DNA from: Segetibacter sp.
Lineage (GTDB): Bacteria; Bacteroidota; Bacteroidia; Chitinophagales; Chitinophagaceae
Assembly: GCF_025963695.1 (NCBI RefSeq)
Contig: NZ_JAOQAH010000024.1
Coordinates: 1-44,575, forward strand
Direction of reading: 5' to 3'
DNA length: 44,575 nucleotides
This document shows, in pieces, positions 34,509 to 42,470 of this stretch. The notes beneath the pieces are model-generated. The model did no database searches and was not told the origin of the DNA. It saw only the letters and a program-made list of their open reading frames with translations. A program made the translations under genes and the position numbers. The first letter of the stretch is position 1, and every line of letters starts with the position of its first letter.

Positions 34509-37253
34509 ATGCGTAAAGTTTACAAATTTATTTTATTGTTCATTGCAGCTTGTTGGTTCAGTAGCCGCGCTTCGGCTCAAGTTGTCCCACCTCCGTCTAT
34601 TGAACCGGAAAAACCCGTATCTATTGATGTTAATCTGGAAAATATCTTTAATCAAAAGGTTCCCCGCAAGTATAAAGTTGCGAGTATAACTGTTGCGGGT
34701 AATCAATATTTCGATGCTGCATTGTTAACATCTATTGCTAACATAAATGTGGGTGATGAAATAACAATACCCGGGGGCGATAATTTTGCTAAAGCTATCA
34801 ACAACCTTTGGAAACAAAACTATTTCAGCAACGTTGAAATTTATATTACACAACTTCAGGGATTAAATATTTCTTTAGAGATTGCAGTAACTGAAAGACC
34901 TCGTTTATCAACTTTTACTTTCAAAGGAATTACAAAAAGCCAGGGAGAAGATCTTACGCCGAAAGTTGGATTGGTAAGAGGGCGTATCATTACCGAAAAT
35001 AATCGCAGATCAGCGATTGAAGCAATTGAGAAATATTTTGCTGAAAAAGGTTATAAAGGCGTAAAGACCGATATACAGGAAGTTAAGGATCCTAAAGTTG
35101 ATAACTCTGTTGTTATGACTTTAGTGGTAGATAAAGGAAATAAAGTAAAGATCAGCGATATAAATTTTACGGGTAACAATGTTCCTGGTTCAAGGCTTGA
35201 AAAGCAGATGAAGGGAACAAAGGAAATGACAAGACTTACTGTTCACCCTCCAAAAGATACTATTGACGGAGCTATTTCGGGAAATCATTTGACGTTTAAA
35301 GATTATCTACGACACACCGGTTTTCTCTCTTTCACACAAACTAAGGAACTACTTGATCCATATGTACGGTTAAAGTTGCTTTCTTCTGCAAAGTTTAGCC
35401 AAAAAAAATATGATGAGGACAAGGAAAAAATCCTTCAATATTACAACTCGTTAGGTTATAGAGATGCTGCCATTGTTTCTGATACGCAGTATTACAACAG
35501 CAAAGGAAATCTTAATATTAAGATTAAAGTTAACGAAGGGCATAAATATTACTTTGGAAATATCACCTGGAGAGGTAATACAAGATATTCTGATAGCGTT
35601 TTGGCAACAATTCTTGGAGTACAAAAGGGGGACACTTATGATCTTGATTTGCTTAATAAGAAACTGGGAAAAACAATGTCACCAGAAGGAGGAGACATAA
35701 GTGGCCTTTACATGGATGATGGTTATTTATTCTTCCAGTCCCAGGCAGTTGAATCTGCTGTTTATAACGATACTATTGACCATGAGATAAGAATTATTGA
35801 AGGCCCACAAGCTACTTTGAAAAATATTCGTATCGCTGGAAATGAGAAGACAAAAGAGCATGTAATCCGCCGCGAGTTAAGAACTATTCCGGGAGAAAAA
35901 TTTAGTCGTTCAGATATCATTCGTTCTACCCGTGAATTAGCGCAGTTGAACTTTTTCAACCAGGAAAAAATTAATCCGGGCGTAGTTCCCAATGCCGAAG
36001 ATGGTACTGTTGACATCAACTGGACAGTAGAAGAAAAGTCAAGTGACCAGTTAGAACTGAGTGCTGGATGGGGTGGAGGAATTGGGTTAACAGGTACATT
36101 AGGCGTTACTTTTAACAACTTTTCAATAAATAACATATTCAGCAAAAAAGCGTGGGATCCTTTGCCAACAGGTGATGGCCAAAAGTTGAGTGTTCGTTTT
36201 CAAAGTAACGGTAAGGCTTTTAGGTCTTATAACATATCCTTTACCGAACCTTGGCTGGGTGGTAAAAAAAGAAATTCGTTCACAGTAAGTGTGTATGATA
36301 CAAAGTACAGAAACGGTGTGTATAATGGTTACACAGGTTTTTATGATTACACAGCAGCAGACTCATATATTCAAACTTCGGGTGTAGGAATTAGCCTTGG
36401 TAAGCAATTAAAATGGCCTGATGACTTCTTTAGCCTTGTTACTTCTCTCAACTATACCCGCTATTTGCTAAAGGACTATGCTATTTTCCAGGGATTTAGT
36501 AACGGAGTATCAAACAACGTTAACGTTAAAATTGCCTTACAAAGGTCTTCAGTAAACCAACCTATATTTCCAAGTAATGGCTCTACGTTTTTACTAAGTG
36601 GACAGTTTACTCCGCCTTATTCATTATTTGATAAAAGCAAGGCAAACTCGGTAAACCCTTACAAGTTAGTAGAGTATCATAAATGGCGTTTTAACGGAGA
36701 ATGGTATGTTCCTATTGGAAAACCTTCAGGAGCTGAAAGGAATAAGCAGTTTGTATTAAAGGCTGCAGTGAAGTACGGATACATCGGAAGATATAATAAT
36801 AAGCTCGAAGTTTCACCATTTGAGCGCTTCCAGGTCGGTGACGCTGGTTTAAGCAACAACTTTGCGCTTTTAGGATATGATATTGTTGCCCATCGTGGTT
36901 ATCCTGTTTATGAAACCAGTAATCCAAAAGTAAATCCAGATCAGCAAAGTGCTTCCCGGTTTTTCACGATGTTCAATAAGTACACGTTAGAAATGCGATA
37001 TCCTTTAAGTCTTAATCCTAGCAGTACTATTTTTGCCCTTGGCTTTTTTGAAGCTGCTAATGGTTGGTATAGTGCCAAAGATTATAATCCGTTTAAACTG
37101 CGTCGTTCTGTTGGTTTAGGTATGAGGTTCTACCTGCCGATGTTTGGCCTTTTAGGATTTGACTATGGTATCGGTTTAGACCGTTATACACCTGCAGGAG
37201 GAATTAAAGATGCAGCGAGATTTACATTTATGTTGGGTTTTGAACCTGAATAA
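34509..37253 (+). CDS. bamA: outer-membrane protein assembly factor BamA
   Basis: BamA is the central barrel that inserts outer-membrane proteins. The product from ATG 34509 is 914 aa and starts with a signal peptide (MRKVYKFILLFIAACWF, cut after RASAQ). Five POTRA units follow (e.g. YKVASITVAGNQYFDAALLTSIANI and KNIRIAGNEKTKEHVIRRELRTIPGEKF), then a C-terminal barrel with LGYDIVAHRGYPVY in the strand/loop 6 region, and ends AARFTFMLGFEPE. The frame opens at TTG 34434, but that would spoil the signal peptide. A near-match -7 box TTAATTTG lies at 34428. It is followed by the chaperone genes ompH. Confidence 0.96.
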   Translation: MRKVYKFILLFIAACWFSSRASAQVVPPPSIEPEKPVSIDVNLENIFNQKVPRKYKVASITVAGNQYFDAALLTSIANINVGDEITIPGGDNFAKAINNLWKQNYFSNVEIYITQLQGLNISLEIAVTERPRLSTFTFKGITKSQGEDLTPKVGLVRGRIITENNRRSAIEAIEKYFAEKGYKGVKTDIQEVKDPKVDNSVVMTLVVDKGNKVKISDINFTGNNVPGSRLEKQMKGTKEMTRLTVHPPKDTIDGAISGNHLTFKDYLRHTGFLSFTQTKELLDPYVRLKLLSSAKFSQKKYDEDKEKILQYYNSLGYRDAAIVSDTQYYNSKGNLNIKIKVNEGHKYYFGNITWRGNTRYSDSVLATILGVQKGDTYDLDLLNKKLGKTMSPEGGDISGLYMDDGYLFFQSQAVESAVYNDTIDHEIRIIEGPQATLKNIRIAGNEKTKEHVIRRELRTIPGEKFSRSDIIRSTRELAQLNFFNQEKINPGVVPNAEDGTVDINWTVEEKSSDQLELSAGWGGGIGLTGTLGVTFNNFSINNIFSKKAWDPLPTGDGQKLSVRFQSNGKAFRSYNISFTEPWLGGKKRNSFTVSVYDTKYRNGVYNGYTGFYDYTAADSYIQTSGVGISLGKQLKWPDDFFSLVTSLNYTRYLLKDYAIFQGFSNGVSNNVNVKIALQRSSVNQPIFPSNGSTFLLSGQFTPPYSLFDKSKANSVNPYKLVEYHKWRFNGEWYVPIGKPSGAERNKQFVLKAAVKYGYIGRYNNKLEVSPFERFQVGDAGLSNNFALLGYDIVAHRGYPVYETSNPKVNPDQQSASRFFTMFNKYTLEMRYPLSLNPSSTIFALGFFEAANGWYSAKDYNPFKLRRSVGLGMRFYLPMFGLLGFDYGIGLDRYTPAGGIKDAARFTFMLGFEPE

Positions 37254-37284
37254 ATATATCTTTTAAAATATAAACTGTCAACGT

Positions 37285-37800
37285 ATGAAAAAGTTCTTGT
37301 TTATTGCAATAGCAGTGGTACTTGCTTCTGCATCTGTTTCTGCCCAACGATATGCAATAATTGACACCAAGTTTATTTTGGACAAGATGCCGGAGTATAA
37401 GGACGCCGATAAGAGATTGGCTCTGGTTAGTGAACAATGGCAAAAAGAAATTGATGCTAAGCAGGGTCAGTTAAACCAGATGTATCGTAACTATGAAGCG
37501 GAGCAGTATATGCTGACAGAGGACCTGAAAAAGAAAAGGGAAGATCAACTTTTCAATTCTGAGAAGGAAATCAGGGACCTTCAGAAAAAGCGCTTTGGTT
37601 ACGAAGGCGACCTTTTTAAAGAAAGACAAAAGCTTGTAAAACCAGTTCAGGACAAAGTTTATAACGCAATTCAAAAAATGGCGGTAAACCGCGGTTACGA
37701 CTTTGTGCTGGATAAAAGTGAAGGAATTACGGTTATATTTGCCGACCCAAAACTGGATAAAAGTGACGAAGTTTTAAGGGAGCTGGGTTTAAAGAGTTAA
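37285..37800 (+). CDS. OmpH/Skp family periplasmic chaperone (first copy)
   Basis: After a signal peptide (KKFLFIAIAVVLASASVSAQ) comes RYAIIDTKFILDKMPEYKDADKRL, the Skp N-terminus, then a long coiled coil (about 45-125, very rich in Lys and Glu) and a C-terminal small beta part (NRGYDFVLDKSEGITVIFADP). Skp trimers hold unfolded outer-membrane proteins for delivery to BamA. The gene is 31 nt downstream of bamA, so the two are likely co-transcribed. It is 171 aa, typical. Confidence 0.93.
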   Translation: MKKFLFIAIAVVLASASVSAQRYAIIDTKFILDKMPEYKDADKRLALVSEQWQKEIDAKQGQLNQMYRNYEAEQYMLTEDLKKKREDQLFNSEKEIRDLQKKRFGYEGDLFKERQKLVKPVQDKVYNAIQKMAVNRGYDFVLDKSEGITVIFADPKLDKSDEVLRELGLKS

Positions 37801-37914
37801 TCTGTTACAATTATTAATAAATACAAAAAAACAAAGTAGCAATCGTAGGCAGGCATCATAAAAGTTATCGCCTGAGCAAAACGTTTGAAACGGTTGATTA
37901 AAAAAAAAGAAAAA

Positions 37915-38562
37915 ATGAAAAAAGTTTTGTTTGTTATGTTGGCCTTTGCAGGGATGTTTTTCTCTGCCTACAATGCCGGTGCTCAGGCTGCAGGAGCAAA
38001 AGTGGGTGTATTTGATATTGATGTTGCGGTTTCAAATATGCCTGGCTACCGTACAGTAGACAGTTTACTTGGCATTTATCAACAAGACTCGCTTAGGGGT
38101 GAATATGATTTTGCAGTAAGGGAATATAACCGTTTAGATAGTACTTATAAAGCTGACTCAGCAGCTAAAAAAGCTACAACAGTTCTCAACTACCAGAAAG
38201 ACCAAAGATCTCAAATTGCTACTACCATTATATATTGGCAACAAATTTCTCAGCAAAAAAGTGAGCAAAGAAGGCAGGAATTAGCAGCGCCTCTATATGA
38301 AAGAGTATTGGGTGCATATAGCAAAGTTCTGCAGACTAATAACTATTTGGTTGTTCTAAAACCAGGTGCTTATGAAATGGGTTCGAAAGTCGAAAATGTT
38401 TTTGAAAAGGTATTTAGGGAATTGAAGCTGCCTGTGCCAGATCAGTTAAAGAGCCAAGGCCCGGATCAGCAGGCTGGTGCTCAGCAGCAAGGTGCCGCCC
38501 CCGCAACACCTCGTTCAGGAACAGGAGGAGCCACGCGCCCTACTCCTAAAAAGCCTAGCTAA
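37915..38562 (+). CDS. OmpH/Skp family periplasmic chaperone (second copy)
   Basis: The product from ATG 37915 (215 aa) has a signal peptide (KKVLFVMLAFAGMFFSAYNAGAQ), an OmpH start AKVGVFDIDVAVSNMPGYRTVDSLL, a central coiled coil and NNYLVVLKPGAYEMGSKVENVFEKV. A Gln/Ala/Pro/Gly-rich tail from about 190 is absent in the first copy and probably disordered. An in-frame TTG at 37885 would add ten basic residues and is less likely. Paired ompH genes downstream of bamA are common in the phylum. A terminator follows. Confidence 0.92.
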   Translation: MKKVLFVMLAFAGMFFSAYNAGAQAAGAKVGVFDIDVAVSNMPGYRTVDSLLGIYQQDSLRGEYDFAVREYNRLDSTYKADSAAKKATTVLNYQKDQRSQIATTIIYWQQISQQKSEQRRQELAAPLYERVLGAYSKVLQTNNYLVVLKPGAYEMGSKVENVFEKVFRELKLPVPDQLKSQGPDQQAGAQQQGAAPATPRSGTGGATRPTPKKPS

Positions 38563-38585
38563 GAAAAAAATAGATGTTTTATATG

Positions 38586-38619
38586 GAACCATGCATTATT
38601 GCATGGTTCTTTTATTTTT
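38586..38619 (+). terminator. rho-independent terminator before murI
   Basis: A perfect 10-bp stem GAACCATGCA / TGCATGGTTC with loop TTAT is followed by TTTTTATTTTTG. It ends only 4 nt before the murI ATG at 38624, so murI relies on read-through or its own start. Confidence 0.85.
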
Positions 38620-38623
38620 GCCC

Positions 38624-39454
38624 ATGAGACAAAGCGGACCAATCGGTGTTTTTGATAGTGGTTATGGAGGACTAACAGTTTTAAAGGAAATAACGCAGCT
38701 AATGCCTCAATATGACTATTTGTATTTTGGTGATAATGCCCGCGCTCCTTATGGCCCGCGTTCTTTTGATACCGTATACCATTACACCCTTCAATGCGTT
38801 GAGTGGTTTTTTAAACAAGGATGCTCTTTGGTAGTTCTTGCCTGTAACACGGCATCGGCCAAAGCATTGCGAACCATTCAGCAAAATGATCTACCTAACA
38901 TAGCGCCTGAGAAAAGAGTACTCGGAGTAATCAGGCCAACAACAGAACGCATAGGAGAATTAACCCGATCTGGTAAAGTGGGCGTACTGGGCACAAACGG
39001 AACGGTAAGGTCTCAATCGTATTTAATAGAAATTAAAAAGTTTTATCCTGAAGTTGAAGTATTTCAGGAAGCTTGTCCGATGTGGGTTCCGTTGATAGAA
39101 AACAACGAATATGAAACCGAAGGCGCAGATTTTTTTATTGAAAAGAGTTTGAAAAACTTGATGACCCTGGACGCAGCTATTGATACCGTTTTACTTGCCT
39201 GCACACACTATCCTTTAATTAAAGAAAAGATTGAGGCGTTTTTACCGCCTGACGTAAAAGTGGTTTCACAAGGAGGTATAGTTGCTGAAAGTCTGGTTGA
39301 TTATCTTACCCGTCATCCGGAAATAGAGACGAAGTGTAGTAAGAATGGTAATGTCGGTTTTTATACGACTGACTCTACTGCAGATTTCGATCAACAGGGT
39401 TCTGTCTTTTATGGAAGACCTGTTCGATCAGTACATGTTAATCTGGAACTATAA
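38624..39454 (+). CDS. murI: glutamate racemase
   Basis: MurI makes D-glutamate for the peptidoglycan stem peptide. ATG 38624 opens with MRQSGPIGVFDSGYGGLTVL, carrying the catalytic Asp region. The two active-site cysteines are seen in VLACNTASAKAL and LLACTHYPLI. The product is 276 aa, normal. An upstream in-frame extension (from 38477) reads through the ompH tail and the terminator and is rejected. Confidence 0.96.
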   Translation: MRQSGPIGVFDSGYGGLTVLKEITQLMPQYDYLYFGDNARAPYGPRSFDTVYHYTLQCVEWFFKQGCSLVVLACNTASAKALRTIQQNDLPNIAPEKRVLGVIRPTTERIGELTRSGKVGVLGTNGTVRSQSYLIEIKKFYPEVEVFQEACPMWVPLIENNEYETEGADFFIEKSLKNLMTLDAAIDTVLLACTHYPLIKEKIEAFLPPDVKVVSQGGIVAESLVDYLTRHPEIETKCSKNGNVGFYTTDSTADFDQQGSVFYGRPVRSVHVNLEL

Positions 39455-39631
39455 ATTTTACTGGGGCAAACTTTAGCAGCCCGCGTTTGGCTCTCTGTAA
39501 AGCTTTTTGCTATTTTTTTTAAAACTTAAGCTCAAGGCTTACAGATAAAATGGTTAGCCGAAAACTGGCGGGCCAGGTAAAAGATGCTTTTGAAGGTAAA
39601 TTTCCGGGGGAAAGCCGAATAAAGATTTTTT

Positions 39632-39687
39632 GTAAAAGTGAGTGACACAACGATGCGGAAGTATGACTGCTGCTAAGTCCAAATCTA
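39632..39687 (+). repeat. bipartite intergenic element, copy H
   Basis: Box 1 is GTAAAAGTGAGTGACACAAC, with the variant dyad GTG-A-CAC. Box 2, TGCTAAGTCCAAATC, is reached after 19 nt. It is about 70 nt upstream of the rpmH promoter. Confidence 0.7.
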
Positions 39688-39754
39688 TTCCGTTAAAAAC
39701 AGCACATTCTATTAAAAAAATTTGTTCAGCCTTATTTTTATTGGTAAAAACCCC

Positions 39755-39762
39755 TACTTTTG
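39755..39762 (+). promoter_or_regulatory. -7 box of the rpmH promoter
   Basis: TACTTTTGCCGTCC fits TAnnTTTGC with a typical downstream C-rich start seen at ribosomal protein promoters in this phylum. The -33 box is not clear. The leader would be about 75 nt. Confidence 0.55.
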
Positions 39763-39843
39763 CCGTCCTTTCACCATAGCAGTACTTATGGGACGTACCG
39801 CTGATGTCTGAAACCTTATTTCTCGCTTAGTAAAAACAAGAAA

Positions 39844-39999
39844 ATGAAACGTACATTCCAACCACACCGTCGTCGTCGTAAATCTGTTCATGGATTTAGG
39901 AAGCGTATGGAGTCTGCTAACGGTCGTAAAGTATTAGCGAGCCGTCGCGCGAAAGGTCGTGTGAAACTAACAGTTTCCGACGAAAAGAGATTAAAATAA
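39844..39999 (+). CDS. rpmH: 50S ribosomal protein L34
   Basis: The 51-residue product begins [20 protein letters not shown] and continues [19 protein letters not shown], the complete L34 pattern. The C-terminus [10 protein letters not shown] is somewhat longer than in E. coli, as usual for Bacteroidota. It precedes rnpA, with a hairpin terminator/attenuator between. dnaA is not adjacent. Confidence 0.98.
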   Translation: MKRTFQPHRRRRKSVHGFRKRMESANGRKVLASRRAKGRVKLTVSDEKRLK

Positions 40000-40030
40000 A
40001 CCGGTACTAACTGGTATGTTTTACATAATT

Positions 40031-40065
40031 AGCCCTGTCAAAAAAAAGATGGGGCTTTTAGTTTT
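40031..40065 (+). terminator. hairpin between rpmH and rnpA
   Basis: AGCCCTGTC pairs with GATGGGGCT (two wobble pairs) across a loop of eight A, followed by TTTAGTTTT. It may lower expression of rnpA and yidD relative to rpmH. Confidence 0.65.
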
Positions 40066-40075
40066 ATAAATTTTC

Positions 40076-40471
40076 GTGATCAGTACAAAACTTACATATA
40101 ACAAAAAGGAAAAGCTTAAAAGCCGTAAACTTATTGAACACTTGTTTAGTAAGGGAAAGAGCACGTCTGCTTTTCCTTTGAAGGTTTTGTATGATTTTGC
40201 AGAAGATGTTGAGGTTCCGTTACAGGCTGGAGTAACTGCGAGTAGCCGTCATTTTAAAAAAGCTGTTGAACGTAACCGGGTAAAGCGGGTAATAAGGGAG
40301 GCTTACCGTTTACAAAAGGTACCGCTTCAGCAACTGCTGTCGGGGCAACAAAAAACGCTTATTTTATTCTTTATTTATATTGGTAAAGAATTACCAGACT
40401 TTGCAGAGGTGAATAAAAAGATGCAGGTACTTTTGCAGAGGCTTTCAGACAACATCTTAAAACAGCCTTAA
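40076..40471 (+). CDS. rnpA: ribonuclease P protein component
   Basis: RnpA assists the RNase P RNA in tRNA 5' processing. The product (131 aa) has the basic [17 protein letters not shown] start, the central [28 protein letters not shown] with the RNR signature, and a hydrophobic strand [19 protein letters not shown] at 40076 is the only sensible start. It ends 2 nt before the yidD start codon. Confidence 0.94.
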   Translation: MISTKLTYNKKEKLKSRKLIEHLFSKGKSTSAFPLKVLYDFAEDVEVPLQAGVTASSRHFKKAVERNRVKRVIREAYRLQKVPLQQLLSGQQKTLILFFIYIGKELPDFAEVNKKMQVLLQRLSDNILKQP

Positions 40472-40473
40472 GA

Positions 40474-40704
40474 TTGAAACGCTTTTCTAAAATAGTAGTC
40501 TATCCATTTGTCTTGCTGATAAAATTCTATCAACTGGCTATCTCGCCGTTATTAGGACAAAAATGTCGTTATACGCCCTCGTGTTCGCACTACACAAAAG
40601 AGGCTTTAGAGAAACATGGGTTATTTAGAGGTGGATGGTTATCGATAAAACGTATTGTAAGTTGTAACCCCTGGGGAGGACACGGATATGACCCGGTGCC
40701 TTAA
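40474..40704 (+). CDS. yidD: membrane protein insertion efficiency factor YidD
   Basis: YidD helps YidC-dependent insertion. The 76-residue protein matches the family: [56 protein letters not shown]. The conserved Cys trio is present (C32, C37 and the later C64). The start codon is TTG at 40474, as no ATG is available; it follows the rnpA stop by 2 nt, which suggests coupled translation. yidC, the usual neighbour, is 33 kb away. Confidence 0.93.
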   Translation: MKRFSKIVVYPFVLLIKFYQLAISPLLGQKCRYTPSCSHYTKEALEKHGLFRGGWLSIKRIVSCNPWGGHGYDPVP

Positions 40705-40722
40705 AAATCACAAAAAAATCAG

Positions 40723-40775
40723 GATAAAAAGTAAAAGACCCTTCTTTTAATGGAGATGCTCTTGTACTTTTTATC
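40723..40775. terminator. possible bidirectional terminator between yidD and the lipoprotein gene
   Basis: GATAAAAAGTA (40723-40733) and TACTTTTTATC (40765-40775) form an 11-bp perfect but AT-rich stem around a 31-nt loop, between two convergent genes. The large loop makes it a weak call. Confidence 0.35.
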
Positions 40776-40790
40776 ACTTATTAGCTTTTG

Positions 40791-41387
40791 TTAGATTGTA
40801 TTTTTCTTCAGCCTCGCTATTAAATCTCTCATTTCGGTGTTGGTGTAAAACTTAAAAATCGGCGGCAACTTTCCGTCTTTGTCTGCTTCTATGCTTCCGG
40901 GGATTTTGGTGAATGGCCCAAATATTTTTGCTTCCATATCGGGTGATATTTTTACAAGCTGATTTGGAAGGATAAAATAATTATGACTACCGGGAGAAAC
41001 ATTTGCACCTTTAGTCAGTTCTACAAGGCTATCAATTTTTCCTTTCAATTCTTCCTGCGTCATCGTTCGTCCGCTTAAATCCTGACCTATATTTTGCTGG
41101 CTGCCTACTATCGTATCTGTTTTGAGATTTAAAATGTAAATCCCTTTTTCTTCAGGAACATTTACCGTCGTTTTTCCTGTACCTGTCGTTACATTCCACG
41201 ATACTGCTTTGTCTCCTTTTAACTCAACCGTTTCCTCTACATAGCCCGTCCCATCCGTCATCGTTACATTATTATCCTGCACTGTTATTTTTCCACGGCC
41301 AATAACCAAGACTTTTTTTGTTACAGGCTCATTGCAAGCTAAAATGGTGACTATGCAACCCAAGGCAATTAATCTTAGTTTTTTCAT
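40791..41387 (-). CDS. predicted lipoprotein, 198 aa
   Basis: The N-terminus MKKLRLIALGCIVTILACNE has a signal with lipobox TILAC, so Cys18 would be lipidated. The mature protein is beta-rich at first (VLVIGRGKITVQDNNVTMTDG) and ends in a helical charged part. I know no family. It lies downstream of sod on the same strand, beyond a strong terminator. Confidence 0.8.
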   Translation of the reverse strand: MKKLRLIALGCIVTILACNEPVTKKVLVIGRGKITVQDNNVTMTDGTGYVEETVELKGDKAVSWNVTTGTGKTTVNVPEEKGIYILNLKTDTIVGSQQNIGQDLSGRTMTQEELKGKIDSLVELTKGANVSPGSHNYFILPNQLVKISPDMEAKIFGPFTKIPGSIEADKDGKLPPIFKFYTNTEMRDLIARLKKNTI

Positions 41388-41407
41388 TTTTCTTTATATT
41401 AAAAATA

Positions 41408-41431
41408 AACCCCGGTAAAACTACCGGGGTT
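41408..41431 (-). terminator. rho-independent terminator after sodA
   Basis: AACCCCGGTA and TACCGGGGTT form a perfect 10-bp GC-rich stem with a 4-nt loop. On the minus strand it is followed by a T-rich tract (TATTTTT). It lies 32 nt past the sod stop. Confidence 0.88.
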
Positions 41432-41463
41432 GAAAATTATACATAAAACATTTTATAAGAAAA

Positions 41464-42069
41464 TTATTTAGCTGCGTTAAAGTTCTCAGCAACTTTAGCC
41501 CAATTTATAACATTCCAAACGGCACCCAAATATTCAGGTCTCCTGTTTTGATATTTTAAATAGTATGCGTGTTCCCAAACATCAATCCCTAATATGGGCT
41601 TGCCTTTTACTTCAGCCACATCCATTAATGGATTGTCCTGGTTGGGAGTTGAACTCACTTCCAATTTGCCATCTTTTGCTATCAGCCATGCCCAACCACT
41701 ACCAAAACGGGTAGTGCCTGCTGCATTTACTTTTTCTTTAAGCCCGTCAAGCGAACCAAATGTTGAGTTGATAGCTTCTAACAAAGCACCGCTGGGAGGA
41801 GCACCGCCACCTGGTCCGAGTAGTTGCCAAAAGAAACTGTGGTTCCAATGGCCGCCACCATTGTTGCGAACGGCAGGAGAGATAGAGCCTGCAGACGCTA
41901 TCAATTGTTCAAGACTTTTATTTTCGTGTTCTGTTCCTGCGATTGCTTTATTCAAATTGTCGACATATGCCTGGTGGTGCTTACCATGATGGATCTGCAT
42001 AGTTTGCGCATCAATGTAAGGCTCTAATGCTTCAGGAGCATAAGGCAACTGCGGTAAGGTAAATGCCAT
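41464..42069 (-). CDS. sodA: superoxide dismutase, Mn-type
   Basis: The enzyme dismutates superoxide. All four metal ligands are present: H27, H77 (in [11 protein letters not shown]), D163 and H167 (DVWEHAYY). The residues that separate Mn from Fe types, Gly72 in NNGGGH and Gln144 in TPNQDNPL, are of the Mn form, though some enzymes take either metal. Its 201 residues are standard and there is no signal peptide. The -7 box TAAATTTG may lie at 42112. Confidence 0.95.
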   Translation of the reverse strand: MAFTLPQLPYAPEALEPYIDAQTMQIHHGKHHQAYVDNLNKAIAGTEHENKSLEQLIASAGSISPAVRNNGGGHWNHSFFWQLLGPGGGAPPSGALLEAINSTFGSLDGLKEKVNAAGTTRFGSGWAWLIAKDGKLEVSSTPNQDNPLMDVAEVKGKPILGIDVWEHAYYLKYQNRRPEYLGAVWNVINWAKVAENFNAAK

Positions 42070-42111
42070 AATTATTCGGTTTTAGTTTTTAATCAAATTA
42101 TTATACAACAA

Positions 42112-42119
42112 CAAATTTA
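42112..42119 (-). promoter_or_regulatory. possible -7 box of sodA
   Basis: The minus strand reads TAAATTTG, a full TAnnTTTG match, 43 nt before the ATG. No clear -33 box is seen. Confidence 0.4.
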
Positions 42120-42182
42120 TAACCTATAAGTTGAAACTGCATTGTGCTTACAGTAAATCTTTCTGATCTCGGAAATGGTTCG

Positions 42183-42238
42183 TTTAGTGAACGGGCATTT
42201 TTGCTTTGATTAAACATTGTTGTGTCACTCACTTTTAC
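42183..42238 (-). repeat. bipartite intergenic element, copy I
   Basis: On the minus strand box 1 is GTAAAAGTGAGTGACACAAC, the spacer is exactly 21 nt and box 2 is TGCCCGTTCACTAAA. It faces copy J head-to-head across 157 nt. Confidence 0.8.
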
Positions 42239-42305
42239 AGCAAATCATTTTGCAGCTTTTTTTAAATCATAGAGGTTCTATTCAAGTTGTGCCCACATTT
42301 CCAAC

Positions 42306-42342
42306 TTGTGCCAAACCTCAGAGGTGTGGCACAACTGAGGTT
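42306..42342. repeat. two interleaved perfect inverted repeats
   Basis: The block has the order X-Y-spacer-X'-Y' with X = TTGTGCCA, Y = AACCTCAG, a 5-nt spacer AGGTG, X' = TGGCACAA and Y' = CTGAGGTT. Both 8-bp pairs are perfect. A further AGTTGTGCC at 42285-42293 can also pair with GGCACAACT (42328-42336). The two hairpins exclude each other. Confidence 0.75.
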
Positions 42343-42395
42343 GCACGATAAAGGTCTAAATCACCTGCTGAAAAAAGATTTATAGAATTACTTGA

Positions 42396-42451
42396 GTCAA
42401 ACGGAGCGCCGCAACAATTTTTCATAAACGAACAAATGCTGGTTACTAAAA
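42396..42451 (+). repeat. bipartite intergenic element, copy J
   Basis: Box 1 contains GGAGCGCCGCAAC; the dyad is GCG-C-CGC. After exactly 21 nt comes TGCTGGTTACTAAAA. It is the inverted mate of copy I and ends 20 nt from the stop of the deaminase gene. Confidence 0.75.
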
Positions 42452-42470
42452 CATTCTTTATAAAAAGCAA

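Larger units (their letters stand above)
39455..39843. other. 389-bp intergenic region before rpmH
   Basis: It holds bipartite element copy H (39632-39687) and the rpmH -7 box at 39755. A 31-codon open frame near 39549 runs into the repeat and is not credible. No terminator after murI is clear. Confidence 0.55.
42070..42470. other. 401-bp intergenic region with a repeat pair and interleaved inverted repeats
   Basis: From left: the likely sod promoter (42112-42119), element I (42183-42238, minus), the interleaved inverted repeats (42285-42342) and element J (42396-42451, plus). No ORF is convincing. Confidence 0.6.

Noticed and set aside
42306..42342. H-type pseudoknot
   Set aside because: There are no linkers between the arms, and two 8-bp stems cannot be spanned with zero-length loops; mutually exclusive hairpins are the better reading.
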